From Sphingomonas kyeonggiensis (GTDB lineage: Bacteria; Pseudomonadota; Alphaproteobacteria; Sphingomonadales; Sphingomonadaceae), in NCBI RefSeq assembly GCF_014196745.1, contig NZ_JACIEH010000003.1, forward strand, positions 186,001 to 250,000: 64,000 nt of DNA, in the 5' to 3' direction. The notes beneath the pieces are model-generated. The model searched no databases, had not been told where the DNA came from, and saw only the letters and a program-made list of their open reading frames with translations. A program made the translations under genes and the position numbers. Below are positions 33,941-42,701 of the stretch, piece by piece; the stretch's first letter is position 1, and each line of letters begins with the position of its first letter.

Positions 33941-34458
33941 TGACGCCGGACCGGCAGCCGGTGCTCGAAGGCGCGCTGGTGACGCTGCGTCCCAGCACGC
34001 CCGAGGATTGGGACGCGCTGTTCGCGGTCGCGTCCGATCCGCTCGTCTGGGAAGTCCATCCGGCGCACGACCGCTGGCAGGAGCCGGTGTTCCGCGCCTA
34101 TTTCGACGCGGGCATCGCCAGCGGCGGGGCGCTGACCATTGTCGAGCGCGAGACCGGCACGGTGATCGGATCCTCGCGCTTCGACAATTGGGAGCCCGAG
34201 GCCGACGAGATCGAGATCGGCTGGACCTATCTCGCCCGCGCCTATTGGGGCGGCACCTACAATCGCGAGATCAAGCGGCTGATGCTGGATCATATCCACC
34301 GCTTCGTGCGCACCGCGGTGTTCACGATCGGCGTGGAGAATGTCCGGTCGCGCAAGGCGATGGAGAAGATCGGCGGCGTGGCGCGGCCGGATACGGTCGA
34401 GCGGCTGATGGCGGGCGAGATGAAGCCGCACCTGATCTACGAGATCCGGCGCGCATGA
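33940..34458 (+). CDS. GNAT-family N-acetyltransferase
   Basis: A 172-residue acetyltransferase of the RimJ/RimL-like GNAT group. The fold is visible from LVTLRPSTPEDWDALFAV through EIEIGWTYLARAYWGG to VENVRSRKAMEKIGGV, the last holding the usual Asn-x-x-Ser/Arg region with acetyl-CoA contacts. The start ATG at 33940 shares bases with the gcdH stop, and the end overlaps the CoA-transferase start as ATGA, so it is a full member of the gcdH operon. Whether it acetylates an enzyme, an antibiotic or a metabolite is not evident from sequence. Confidence 0.88.
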   Translation: MTPDRQPVLEGALVTLRPSTPEDWDALFAVASDPLVWEVHPAHDRWQEPVFRAYFDAGIASGGALTIVERETGTVIGSSRFDNWEPEADEIEIGWTYLARAYWGGTYNREIKRLMLDHIHRFVRTAVFTIGVENVRSRKAMEKIGGVARPDTVERLMAGEMKPHLIYEIRRA

Positions 34459-35564
34459 AGCCGCTCGAGGGCATCAGGGTCGTCGAGCTGGCGCGGATCC
34501 TCGCCGGCCCGTGGTGCGGGCAGCTGCTCGCCGATCTGGGCGCCGAGGTGGTCAAGATCGAGCGGCCGGGTGAAGGCGACGACACCCGCCATTGGGGACC
34601 GCCCTTCCTGCACGATGCGGCGGGAGAGAATCGCGACGCGGCCTATTTCCACGCCTGCAACCGCGGCAAGACGAGCGAGGCGATCGACATCGCCGCGCCC
34701 GAGGGCCAGGCGGCCGTGCGTGCGCTGGTCGCCGACGCCGATGTCGTCATCGAGAACTACAAGGTCGGCGGGCTGGTCAAATACGGGCTCGATCCGGCTT
34801 CGCTGCGGGCACTCAATCCCCGGCTGGTGGTCTGCTCGATCACCGGCTTCGGCCAGACCGGGCCCTATGCGCCGCGCGCCGGATACGACTTCATCATCCA
34901 GGGAATGGGCGGGTTCATGTCGCTGACCGGCGAGCCCGACGGCGCGCCGCAAAAGGCCGGCATCGCCTATGCCGACATCTTCACCGGCGTCTATTCGGCG
35001 GTGGCAATCCTGGCGGCGCTGCGCAGGCGGGATGCGACCGGAGAAGGCGCGCATATCGACATGGCGCTGCTCGACACCCAGGTGGGCGTGCTCGCCAACC
35101 AGGCGCTCAACTGGATGGCCAATCCCGCCAGGGTGCCGCACCGGATGGGCAATGGCCATGCGAACCTCGTACCCTACCAGGCGTTCCAGGCGCGGGACGG
35201 CGAGCTGATCATCGCGGTCGGCAATGACTCGCAGTTCCGCAAGCTCTGTGGGGTGCTGGGGCTGGACTATGGATCGGACGCGCGCTTCGCGACCAATCCG
35301 GCACGGGTGACGAACCGCGAGATCCTGCTGCCGCTGCTCGAGGCGGCGATCCGGCAATGGGCCAAGGCGGACCTGTACGAGGCGCTGGAGGCGGAGGGCG
35401 TGCCGGCAGGTGCGATCAACACGGTGGACGAAGTGTTCGCCGATCCCCAGGTGATCGCGCGCGGCATGAAGATCGAGCGCGACGGGCTTCCCGGCATCGC
35501 ATCGCCGATCACGATCGACGGCGAGCGGATGGTCGCCGACCGGGCGAGCCCCAGGCGGCCCTGA
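34455..35564 (+). CDS. Family III (CaiB/BaiF) CoA-transferase
   Basis: A 369-residue CoA-transferase of the formyl-CoA/succinyl-CoA type. The N-terminus reads PLEGIRVVELARILAGPWCG and LADLGAEVVKIERPG. The catalytic aspartate is likely in AYADIFTGVYSA near residue 175, and GFGQTGPYAPRAGYDFI and MALLDTQVGVLANQA are family signatures. Its place after glutaryl-CoA dehydrogenase suggests a glutarate or hydroxymethylglutarate CoA-transferase like human SUGCT, feeding glutaryl-CoA to GcdH. The exact CoA donor is not inferable. The start overlaps the GNAT stop by ATGA, and a strong hairpin terminator follows at 35570. Confidence 0.88.
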   Translation: MKPLEGIRVVELARILAGPWCGQLLADLGAEVVKIERPGEGDDTRHWGPPFLHDAAGENRDAAYFHACNRGKTSEAIDIAAPEGQAAVRALVADADVVIENYKVGGLVKYGLDPASLRALNPRLVVCSITGFGQTGPYAPRAGYDFIIQGMGGFMSLTGEPDGAPQKAGIAYADIFTGVYSAVAILAALRRRDATGEGAHIDMALLDTQVGVLANQALNWMANPARVPHRMGNGHANLVPYQAFQARDGELIIAVGNDSQFRKLCGVLGLDYGSDARFATNPARVTNREILLPLLEAAIRQWAKADLYEALEAEGVPAGAINTVDEVFADPQVIARGMKIERDGLPGIASPITIDGERMVADRASPRRP

Positions 35565-35569
35565 CGAAA

Positions 35570-35597
35570 AAGGGCGGCCCCTTTCGGGACCGCCCTT
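35570..35597. terminator. Bidirectional intrinsic terminator
   Basis: Arms AAGGGCGGCCCC (35570-35581) and GGGACCGCCCTT (35586-35597) pair over 12 bases with one mismatch around a TTTC loop. It is preceded by an A-run (35566-35571) and followed by pyrimidines, and lies between two convergent genes, so it should stop transcription from both directions. Confidence 0.8.
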
Positions 35598-35624
35598 CCT
35601 CTCCCTAAGCGGGAACCCGCAAGA

Positions 35625-38588
35625 TCAGAAATTGACCTTGGCGCCGACCGTGAAGCGGCGGCCATAGATGCCGTCGCCGGCCTGGACCGGGTTGTAGAGA
35701 TACGCGCCATAGGTGACCGGATCATAGTCCGGCAGGCGATCGAACAGGTTCAGCACGTTCGCATAGATCGTGAACTTGTCGGCGATCTTGGCGGTCGCGT
35801 TGAGGTCGAAGGTGAAATAGCTCTTCACGCGGCAACCGGTGTACGCGGGCGACGGCGCCAGGCCGCAATCCTTGTACGCATTGCCCTGGTCCATGGCCGA
35901 AAGATCATAGCCCGAGGTGTAGTTGGCCGTGCCGGTAACCGTGTAGTTGCCGATCGCGAAGCTGTTCATCCAGCTGCCCTTCCAGCGGAAGGTGCCGGTG
36001 CCCGCGGTGAGGTTGTAGTTGCCCAGCGTGTCGACATAGGTCTCGCGCGTGCCATCGGCCAGCGTGGTGCTGAGCTCGAGCATGAGCGTGGCGTCGAGAT
36101 TGGTCGTCCAGGTCACGCCGCCGAGGTTGAATCGGCCATTCGCCCCGAAGTCGATGCCTTCCGCCTTCTGCTTGTTGGCGTTGACATAGTGCGACTGGAC
36201 GAACGCCACGCGCGGCGTCGCGCCCGGATGCGCGGGATCCGGTGCATCGGTGATGATCGTGAAGCCGTCGGGGATCGCCTGGCCCGAATAATAGGCCCGC
36301 AGCGCATCCGCCGAGGAGAGCGAGGTGATCGCGTCGGTCTTCTTGATGTTGAAGTAATCGACCGAGAACGAGACGTTGCGCATCGGCTGGAAGACGGCGC
36401 CCAGCGTGATGCTGCGCGACTTCTCCGGCTTCAGGTCCGGCGAGGCGAGCGTGGTCTGGCCGTAGCTGCCGTTACGCAGATAGGAGGCGCAGGCCGTCGT
36501 GTTGAAGTTGGTCGACGTGCAGCCATATTGGGCGAGATACGCGTCGCTGAAGAGCTTGGGCGTGTTGTTCACATAGCCCGTGGTCGGCAGCGAGTTGGCT
36601 TCGCCGAAGGACGGGATACGGAAACCGCGCGACCAGGTGCCGCGCACCGTCAGCATGTCGACGGGGGTGAACTTCGCACCGACCTTCGGCGAGAAATAGC
36701 CCGGACCGGTCGAGTAATGGTCATAGCGACCCGAGAGGTTGAGCTCGAGCTGCTTGAGGACCGGCAGGCTGAGTTCGCCGAAGCCCGAGGTGACCGTGCG
36801 GTGACCCTTGGTACCGAACGCGTTGATCGTGAAATAGCGCTCGGTCGGGCCATTGGCATCGCTGTTCGCCGAGGGCGAATCGACGCCTTCGTAGAAGAAC
36901 GAACCGCCGACGCCGAGCTGGGCCGGGCCGCCCGGCAGCTGGAACAGCGCCTTGTTCACGCTCGCCTGGACCTGGTAGAGTTCCGAGGACGCATCGGTCG
37001 AATGCGCCGGCGCCAGATAGTCCTGCACCGCCTGGCTGTTCGACGACGGATCGACGAAGTTGTACGAGCCGTCGGCGATCACATCGAGCAGGTGCTGGAT
37101 ATAGACATAGCCGGTGGCCGAACGACGCAGCTCGCTGCGCATCGCCGTGGCATCGACCTTGTAGTTCCAGTCGTCGCCGAAGCTGCCCTTGATGCCGGCG
37201 GCTGCGCGATAGACGCGGCTGCGCGATTCGTCATGGCGGACAAGGTTCGGCATCGCGCCGATCAGCGTGGCGGTCTGGCCCGAAGCCGCGAACGGATTGT
37301 TCGGGTTGAGCGTGCCGTTGGCCGCGGTGCAGTTCACGCGGGCGGCGCAGACATAGACCGGGAGCGTCAGCGCGCCCGAGCCGGGGGCGAAGCTGGCGCC
37401 GCCGCCCACGGTCGAGAAGGGCTCATGGTCGATGCCGGCCGGTGCGTTCGCATAGATCGACGATGCCGCGCCGCTATACTGGCTGCGCGACTGCTGGAAA
37501 TTCAGCTCGAGATAGGCCTCTGCCGAATCGCCGATCGTCTTGGCGACATGCGCCGAGATGCCGAAGCGATCGACCTGCGGCGCGACCACGCCGTAGCGGT
37601 TGGTCAGGTCCTGCTGGCAGATGCTGGTCGGCAGCAGGGCGTTCCCGCCCTGCTGGGCAGCGGTGGTCTGGGTCAGGTTGCCATTGGCGCAGCCGCCGGC
37701 GAGCAGCTGATAGCGGCCGCCCGAGCCCGGCGCGACATAGAGGTTCGATCCGAAGCCGGTATAGTTGGCGGCGAAATTGTCGCCGTTCACCTGGTTGTTC
37801 GGGCCGCCGATGCTGGTCTGATCGTCCGAGTTGAACGGCGAGCGCAGGTCGCGGGTGGCAACCGAATCAGCATGATAGTAGAAGCCGCTGACATAGGCGT
37901 TGAACCCGTCGCGATCGAGATCTCCGATACCCGCGGTGACCGAGAAGCGCTGGGTGGCGGCGATGCCGTCCTGCGAAACGCCGGCTTCGGCGCGGGCCGA
38001 GAGGCCGGTGAAGCTGCGCTTGGTGATGATGTTGACCACGCCCGCGATCGCATCGGCACCGTAGCTCGACGAAGCGCCGTCCTTGAGCACTTCGATACGG
38101 TCGATGATGTCGTCCGGAATCGTATTCAGGTCGACGAAATTGCGGGTCGCGTCGTCGGCGAGCGGATAATAGGCCGCGCGCAGGCCGTCGAACAGCACCA
38201 GCGTCGAGTTGGTCGACAGGCCGCGCAGCGAGATCGCCGAGGCGCCGCCGGCGAACGCGCCGTTTGCCGAGAAGCTGTTGGTGAGGGTCGGGCCGTTGTT
38301 GGCGGCGAGGCGCTGCAGGCCGTCCTGGACGGTGCTGATGCCGCGCGCGTCGAGCGATTCGGCGGTGACGGTGGTGACCGGAGACTGAGTCACCTTGGTC
38401 GCGAACAGCGAGCCGGTGACGACGATTTCGGGGGCTTCGTCGGCTGCCGGGGTTTCCGGAGCGGTCTGGTCGGTGGTGGGAGCGGTGTCCTGCGCGAAGG
38501 CGGGGACGGCGAGGAGACTGGTGGCCAGGGTGAGCGCCGAAAGGGCGGTCCCGGCCCGCAAGGTGCGAGCGATGTTACGCGTAAACAT
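35625..38588 (-). CDS. TonB-dependent outer-membrane receptor
   Basis: A 987-residue outer-membrane transporter. The start ATG at 38588 gives a signal peptide (about residues 1-32) ending VPAFA before QDTAPTTD. A TonB box-like EIVVTG lies at 54-59. The plug domain (about 65-190) has ISTVQDGLQRLAANNG and ITKRSFTGLSARAEAG-type boundaries. A long beta-barrel follows, ending ...YGRRFTVGAKVNF with the typical terminal Phe. The conserved LDRLPDYDPVTYGAYLYNPV close marks the CirA/BtuB-like sphingomonad group. The ligand is unknown; neither a siderophore gene nor a glycan cluster adjoins it. The in-frame extension to 38795 is upstream noise. Confidence 0.93.
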   Translation of the reverse strand: MFTRNIARTLRAGTALSALTLATSLLAVPAFAQDTAPTTDQTAPETPAADEAPEIVVTGSLFATKVTQSPVTTVTAESLDARGISTVQDGLQRLAANNGPTLTNSFSANGAFAGGASAISLRGLSTNSTLVLFDGLRAAYYPLADDATRNFVDLNTIPDDIIDRIEVLKDGASSSYGADAIAGVVNIITKRSFTGLSARAEAGVSQDGIAATQRFSVTAGIGDLDRDGFNAYVSGFYYHADSVATRDLRSPFNSDDQTSIGGPNNQVNGDNFAANYTGFGSNLYVAPGSGGRYQLLAGGCANGNLTQTTAAQQGGNALLPTSICQQDLTNRYGVVAPQVDRFGISAHVAKTIGDSAEAYLELNFQQSRSQYSGAASSIYANAPAGIDHEPFSTVGGGASFAPGSGALTLPVYVCAARVNCTAANGTLNPNNPFAASGQTATLIGAMPNLVRHDESRSRVYRAAAGIKGSFGDDWNYKVDATAMRSELRRSATGYVYIQHLLDVIADGSYNFVDPSSNSQAVQDYLAPAHSTDASSELYQVQASVNKALFQLPGGPAQLGVGGSFFYEGVDSPSANSDANGPTERYFTINAFGTKGHRTVTSGFGELSLPVLKQLELNLSGRYDHYSTGPGYFSPKVGAKFTPVDMLTVRGTWSRGFRIPSFGEANSLPTTGYVNNTPKLFSDAYLAQYGCTSTNFNTTACASYLRNGSYGQTTLASPDLKPEKSRSITLGAVFQPMRNVSFSVDYFNIKKTDAITSLSSADALRAYYSGQAIPDGFTIITDAPDPAHPGATPRVAFVQSHYVNANKQKAEGIDFGANGRFNLGGVTWTTNLDATLMLELSTTLADGTRETYVDTLGNYNLTAGTGTFRWKGSWMNSFAIGNYTVTGTANYTSGYDLSAMDQGNAYKDCGLAPSPAYTGCRVKSYFTFDLNATAKIADKFTIYANVLNLFDRLPDYDPVTYGAYLYNPVQAGDGIYGRRFTVGAKVNF

Positions 38589-38863
38589 GGTACCCTTTTC
38601 ATACTGCCCGCGCGAACAAAGCGCGGGTACGAACTGGCTCACGCCGCGAAACGGCATGCGCTGGCGCCGGGATGAAAGCGGGAGATTCGCGGGTAAAGCA
38701 GCCGATGGTAGGGGGTGACGCTTTGCCTTCGGCCTGTATCCCGAAAGGCACGCATCTTTACCGGGGTGTGTCCGCAGGATTTCGAGTCCGCGCACCGGGC
38801 CTCGGAAAACGGCGGAAATGCGACGGATTCGGGCGGCGCAAAGGCCGCATCAACCCGCAGATA
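38589..38863. other. Promoter region upstream of the TonB receptor
   Basis: A 275-base gap between two minus-strand genes. No clear hairpin terminator, RNA motif or riboswitch is recognised. It presumably contains the TonB receptor promoter. On the minus strand an AAGGGTACC sequence precedes the receptor ATG by a few bases and is the likely ribosome binding site. Confidence 0.35.
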
Positions 38864-39676
38864 TCAGCCCGGATTCGCGCCCTCGAGCCGGTGGATCAGC
38901 TCTTGCGCCGCAGCGGGGGCGCGAACCTTGCCGCCATGGATGAAGAAGATGAAGGTTTCGCGTCGCGTGGCCGGCGGGTCGCGGTCCTCGACATAGGGAA
39001 GCCCCACGGGCCGCCCGCCCGACGCCCAGGTCCGCGCCGCCTCGGTCCAGCGTGGCAGGTCGCCCTCGGGATAGCAGAAGGGGTTCTCGTCCTCGCCCGC
39101 CTCGAGCCGGGCATAGACGAAGTCGCCGGTGATGTCGGCGATCGCCGGATATTGCGGCGAATCGGCATAGACGATCGCGACGCCCGCCTTGCGGCACAGA
39201 TCGACGAACTCGGGGACGGCGAAGCTGTCGTGCCGGACCTGCACGGCGTGGCGGAGCTTCACGCCCTGATGCTCGCGGGGAAGCAGATCGAGGAACGCGC
39301 CGAAATCCGCGGCGTCGAACTTCTTGGTCGCCATGAACTGCCACATCAGCGGCCCGAGCCGGTCGCCGAGCTCGACGATCCCCTGGCCGACGAACTTCGC
39401 GACCGATTCGCCCGCATCGGCCAGCACCTTGCGATTGGTGCAGAAGCGCGAGCCCTTCACCGCGAAGACGAAGCCATCGGGCACGGTCTTCGCCCAGCCT
39501 TCGAAGGTGGCGGGCTTGAAGCTGGAATAATAGGTGCCGTTGACCTCGATCGCGGTCAGCTGGCGCGACGCATATTCGAGTTCCTTCTTCTGGGAGAGCT
39601 TCTCCGGATAGAAGGAACCGCGCCAGGGCTCGAAGGTCCAGCCGCCGATGCCGACTCGAATGGGTGCACTGCTCAT
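38864..39676 (-). CDS. DUF72 family protein
   Basis: A 270-residue TIM-barrel-like protein of DUF72 (YecE-type). The N-terminus VGIGGWTFEPWRGSFYPEKL and the family motifs VNGTYYSSFKPATFEGWAK, FAVKGSRFCTNRK, LGDRLGPLMWQF and FIFFIHGGKVRAPAAAQELI are present. Structures exist for relatives, but no biochemical function is agreed. It is complete and is predicted to be cytosolic. It is monocistronic: upstream is a 162-base repeat-rich gap and downstream is the TonB receptor promoter region. Confidence 0.9.
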   Translation of the reverse strand: MSSAPIRVGIGGWTFEPWRGSFYPEKLSQKKELEYASRQLTAIEVNGTYYSSFKPATFEGWAKTVPDGFVFAVKGSRFCTNRKVLADAGESVAKFVGQGIVELGDRLGPLMWQFMATKKFDAADFGAFLDLLPREHQGVKLRHAVQVRHDSFAVPEFVDLCRKAGVAIVYADSPQYPAIADITGDFVYARLEAGEDENPFCYPEGDLPRWTEAARTWASGGRPVGLPYVEDRDPPATRRETFIFFIHGGKVRAPAAAQELIHRLEGANPG

Positions 39677-39736
39677 GCAGGTACCCTAAACGTTCCGGTC
39701 GGCCCCGCCAGCCCGAAGGCTGCGCTCAAACAGTTC

Positions 39737-39829
39737 GCTTCCTGGAATGCGCCTGTCGGCGCATTGCGGTGCCGGCCGGGTGGGGGAGTGGGCCGGCACC
39801 GCCTCGAAATGCGCTCTTTCGCGCATTTC
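39737..39829. repeat. Cluster of three hairpins downstream of DUF2147 gene
   Basis: Three adjacent inverted repeats: AATGCGC/GCGCATT around 39737-39755, GCGGTGCCGGCC (39766-39777) with GGCCGGCACCGC (39791-39802), and GAAATGCGC (39806-39814) with GCGCATTTC (39821-39829). The third can terminate the DUF2147 transcript on the minus strand. The middle one matches the right half of the larger palindrome at 54923-55004 in about 23 of 25 positions, so it is a truncated copy of that repeat family. Confidence 0.75.
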
Positions 39830-39838
39830 CAAACAGAT

Positions 39839-40258
39839 TCAGCGCACCCGCGACCAGGTCTGGGCCTTGCAGATGATGCCGAACAGCACGCAGCCCTTGC
39901 CGACCATCTTGTCGCCGTCCTGGAACTGGATCGTGCCCGAGAAGGTCTGGCGGATGTCGGGGACGAACACCTTGCCGCTCCACTTGCCCGCGCCGGCCGG
40001 CTTGAGATCGCGGAACAGGCGCGTGCCGATCAGCTGGGTCGTGCCGCCGCGCTTGGCGTCGGCAATGGCTTTGTCGCTGGCCCAGGTGATCGTGCCGCAC
40101 ACCGCGCCGCCGCACTGGTCGATGCGGACATGGACGCTGTTGCTGGGGTTGCGCCATTCGCTGGCGATCGGCGCGTCGGGCGGGGAAGCGGACGCGGGGA
40201 CGGCGAGCGGGAACAACATGAAGGCGGGCAGAATCGCCCGAAGCATTTTACCGAACAT
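39839..40258 (-). CDS. DUF2147 protein, paralogue 1
   Basis: A 139-residue exported protein of DUF2147. A signal peptide (MFGKMLRAILPAFMLFPLAVPASAS) is followed by the small beta-barrel domain with SEWRNPSNSVHVRIDQCG, CGTITWASDKAIADAKRGGT and VFVPDIRQTFSGTIQF. The paired cysteines in GGAVCG, GKGCVLF and IICKAQ suggest periplasmic disulphides. Start ATG at 40258 is the only one giving a signal peptide. It lies 130 bases downstream of a close paralogue (40389-40793) on the same strand, an evident tandem duplication. Function unknown. Confidence 0.85.
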   Translation of the reverse strand: MFGKMLRAILPAFMLFPLAVPASASPPDAPIASEWRNPSNSVHVRIDQCGGAVCGTITWASDKAIADAKRGGTTQLIGTRLFRDLKPAGAGKWSGKVFVPDIRQTFSGTIQFQDGDKMVGKGCVLFGIICKAQTWSRVR

Positions 40259-40388
40259 GGCGGGACTTCTTGCGGTTGGAACCTGTATGCCCGCTGAAGT
40301 GGAAAGCGGTGCCGCTCCGGACAAGGGGTCGTTCCGGAAACGCAGCGTTCGCGAATCAGTCCGCGCGAATCGGCAGGGCCTTACGGCT

Positions 40389-40793
40389 TCACTCGGCCAC
40401 CCGCGACCAGGTCTGCGACTTGCAGCCGACGCCGAGCAACAGGCAGCCACGGCCGATCATCCTGTCGCCTTCGATCGTCACGGTGCCGGAGAAGGTCTTC
40501 TTGATGTCCGGCACGAACACGCTACCCTTCCAGCGATTCGCGCCGGCCGGATAGAGATTGCGGAAGATCGAGGTGCCGATGAGATTCTCGGTGCCGCCGC
40601 GCTTCGCGTCGGCGATTGCCTTGTCGCTGGCCCAGACGACCGTGCCGCAGATCGCGCCCTTGCCGCAGGATTCGTAGCGGATGTGCACGCTGTTGTGCGG
40701 ATTGCGCCAGACGCCCTCGATTCCATCGGGAAGCGGGGCAGCGGAGGCGAGGAGAGCGGCGCCAAGCGCCAGAGCGAGCCGTGCGATCATCAT
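40389..40793 (-). CDS. DUF2147 protein, paralogue 2
   Basis: A 134-residue exported protein of the same family as its downstream neighbour. MMIARLALALGAALLASAAP is a signal peptide, and IEGVWRNPHNSVHIRYESCG, WASDKAIADAKRGGT and FVPDIKKTFSGTVTIEGDRM match paralogue 1 closely. The repeated segment WASDKAIADAKRGGT is identical, so the duplication is not ancient. The final SQTWSRV ending also matches. Two ATG codons (40793 and 40790) are adjacent and either could start. It lies downstream of tRNA-Gly on the same strand. Function unknown. Confidence 0.85.
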   Translation of the reverse strand: MMIARLALALGAALLASAAPLPDGIEGVWRNPHNSVHIRYESCGKGAICGTVVWASDKAIADAKRGGTENLIGTSIFRNLYPAGANRWKGSVFVPDIKKTFSGTVTIEGDRMIGRGCLLLGVGCKSQTWSRVAE

Positions 40794-40886
40794 CGGCAAC
40801 ACTTTGTCACCGCGACCCGGGGCTGCGCAAGCCATCCCATGGCATAGCGCAGGCACGCATCACCGCGAGCCAGAGCGTTCTCTCAA

Positions 40887-40922
40887 GTTTCCTGGAAAAG
40901 TGCCGGAAATCCGGCAGGAAAC
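40887..40922 (-). terminator. Terminator just downstream of tRNA-Gly
   Basis: Outer arms GTTTCCTG (40887-40894) and CAGGAAAC (40915-40922) overlap an inner hairpin TGCCGG (40901-40906) and CCGGCA (40911-40916). On the minus strand the inner stem is followed by CTTTTCC, a short U-rich tail. It begins 3 bases after the tRNA CCA end. Confidence 0.65.
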
Positions 40923-40924
40923 GC

Positions 40925-40999
<75 letters not shown>

Positions 41000-41175
41000 T
41001 CTGGCGTTCTAGTCCGGGGCAGCGAAGCGCCACCGGGCTGGGTGAGGCGCGGCCACTAGCACCGGCTTTTGGGGCCGGCAACCCCATGCGTGCAGTTTTT
41101 TTAGAGGCTTGGCGCTTTCGCCCGGAAAGCCCACATAAGCGCACAACCGTAACAGTGCATTTCAGGAGCACCATC

Positions 41176-42078
41176 TTGGCCACGCTTGGACTCACCCCCG
41201 CGGAGAAGGAAGCCGTCGACGCGTTCCGCCGCGACGTCGTCGAGCCCTCGATGACCAGCCTGGTCATCATCGATTTCTGGGCGGAGTGGTGCGGCCCCTG
41301 CAAGGCGCTCGCCCCGGTGCTCGAAAAGGTCGCCGAGGACTATGCCGGCAAGGGCGTGCTGCTCGCCAAGGTGGACGTCGACGCGAATCAGTTCATCGCC
41401 AGCCAGTTCCAGGTCCGCTCGATTCCGACCGTCTATGCGATGTTCCAGGGCCAGCTGGTCGCCGATCTCTCGTCCGCACGCACCGAATCGCAGCTGCGCA
41501 CGATGCTCGACCAGATTCTCCGCCAGCTGCCGGTGGAGAGCGCCGACGCGCAGGCCGAGGCCGAACTCGAGCCGCTGATCGCCATGGGCGAGCAGGTGCT
41601 GGCCGAGGGCGATGCCGAGCGCGCCCTCTCGGTCTTCGAGCAGATCGCCGAGCTTGCCCCCGAGCACCCGCAGATCGCCGCCGGCCGCGCCCGTGCGCTG
41701 CTCGCGCTGGGCCGGGCCGACGAAGCCGAGGCGGTACTCGCAGCGCTGCCCGAGGACGCCAAGGGCGCCGAGATCGAGCAGGCCCGCGCTGCGATCGCGC
41801 TCGCCAGGGAAGCGACGCCGGTCGAGGACCTCAGCGGCCTGGCCGCCCAGGCGGCCACCGGCGACATGGAAGCGCGCTACGAGCTCGCCGGCGGCCAGAT
41901 GGCCTCGGGCGACCGCGACGCCGCCGCCACGACCCTGCTCGCCATGGTGCAGGACGACCGCGAGTGGAACGAAGGCGCCGCGCGTCAGCGCCTGCTCAAG
42001 CTGTTCGAGGCGGTCGGCCTCGAGGATCCCTGGGTCTCGGCACAGCGCCGCAAGCTGTCGGCGATCCTGTTCGGATGA
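41176..42078 (+). CDS. CnoX (YbbN)-like thioredoxin co-chaperone
   Basis: A 300-residue protein with an N-terminal thioredoxin domain and C-terminal TPR-like repeats. The active site reads WCGPC (residues 38-42) in IIDFWAEWCGPCKALAPVL, so unlike E. coli YbbN, which has SxxC, it keeps a full redox pair. SIPTVYAMFQGQL supplies the cis-proline. The TPR part has LAEGDAERALSVFEQIAELA and ALLALGRADEAEAVLAAL. The start is inferred as TTG at 41176, with AGGAG about 7 bases upstream; no ATG is suitably placed. The stop overlaps the LON-domain gene as ATGA. It is related to chaperedoxins that hand substrates to GroEL or DnaK. Confidence 0.88.
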   Translation: MATLGLTPAEKEAVDAFRRDVVEPSMTSLVIIDFWAEWCGPCKALAPVLEKVAEDYAGKGVLLAKVDVDANQFIASQFQVRSIPTVYAMFQGQLVADLSSARTESQLRTMLDQILRQLPVESADAQAEAELEPLIAMGEQVLAEGDAERALSVFEQIAELAPEHPQIAAGRARALLALGRADEAEAVLAALPEDAKGAEIEQARAAIALAREATPVEDLSGLAAQAATGDMEARYELAGGQMASGDRDAAATTLLAMVQDDREWNEGAARQRLLKLFEAVGLEDPWVSAQRRKLSAILFG

Positions 42079-42698
42079 TCCGCTCGGGGAAGATCGCGCG
42101 CCTTTCGGTGTTCCCGCTCGGGGGCGCGCTGCTCTTCCCGCGAATGCATCTGCCACTGCACATCTTCGAGCCGCGCTACCGGGCGATGATATCGGATGCC
42201 CTCGCCCGGGACCGGCGAATCGGCATGATTCAGCCGCGCGACACCGCCAGCCCGCCCGCCCTGTTCGACATCGGCTGTGTCGGCCGGATCGCCGAGGTGG
42301 AGGCGCTGGACGACGGGCGATTCGACATCGTGCTCGAGGGGCTGGCCCGTTTCGCCGTGCTGCGCGAACTCGACGTCACGACGCCGTTCCGCCAGGTCGA
42401 GGCCGAGCTGGAAACGGTAGGCGAGAGCGAGATCCTCGCCCTTGCCGAGCGCGCCGCGCTCGAGATCGAATCGCGCCGATTCGCCGATGGCCTGGGCTAT
42501 GCGGTCGACTGGGAAGCGGTCTCGCGGCTCGATGACGAATCGCTGGTCAACGGCATCGCCCAGATCGCACCCTTCGACGCCGCTTCGAAACAGGCGCTGC
42601 TGGAGGCGGATACGCTGAGCGAACGATCCGAGCTGATCGTCCAGCTGATGCAATTCTACGGCCGCCACGACGGCGACGAGAGCGGCACGCTGCAATAG
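42075..42698 (+). CDS. LON substrate-binding domain protein
   Basis: A 207-residue stand-alone protein with the N-terminal domain of Lon protease and no AAA or protease domain. It has VFPLGGALLFPRMHLPLHIFEPRY and a long helical C-terminal part ending ELIVQLMQFYGRHD. Such proteins are widespread and are thought to bind unfolded or regulatory substrates. It is coupled to the upstream CnoX-like gene by ATGA, so both may act in protein quality control, although that is inference. Complete. Confidence 0.9.
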   Translation: MIRSGKIARLSVFPLGGALLFPRMHLPLHIFEPRYRAMISDALARDRRIGMIQPRDTASPPALFDIGCVGRIAEVEALDDGRFDIVLEGLARFAVLRELDVTTPFRQVEAELETVGESEILALAERAALEIESRRFADGLGYAVDWEAVSRLDDESLVNGIAQIAPFDAASKQALLEADTLSERSELIVQLMQFYGRHDGDESGTLQ

Positions 42699-42701
42699 GC
42701 C

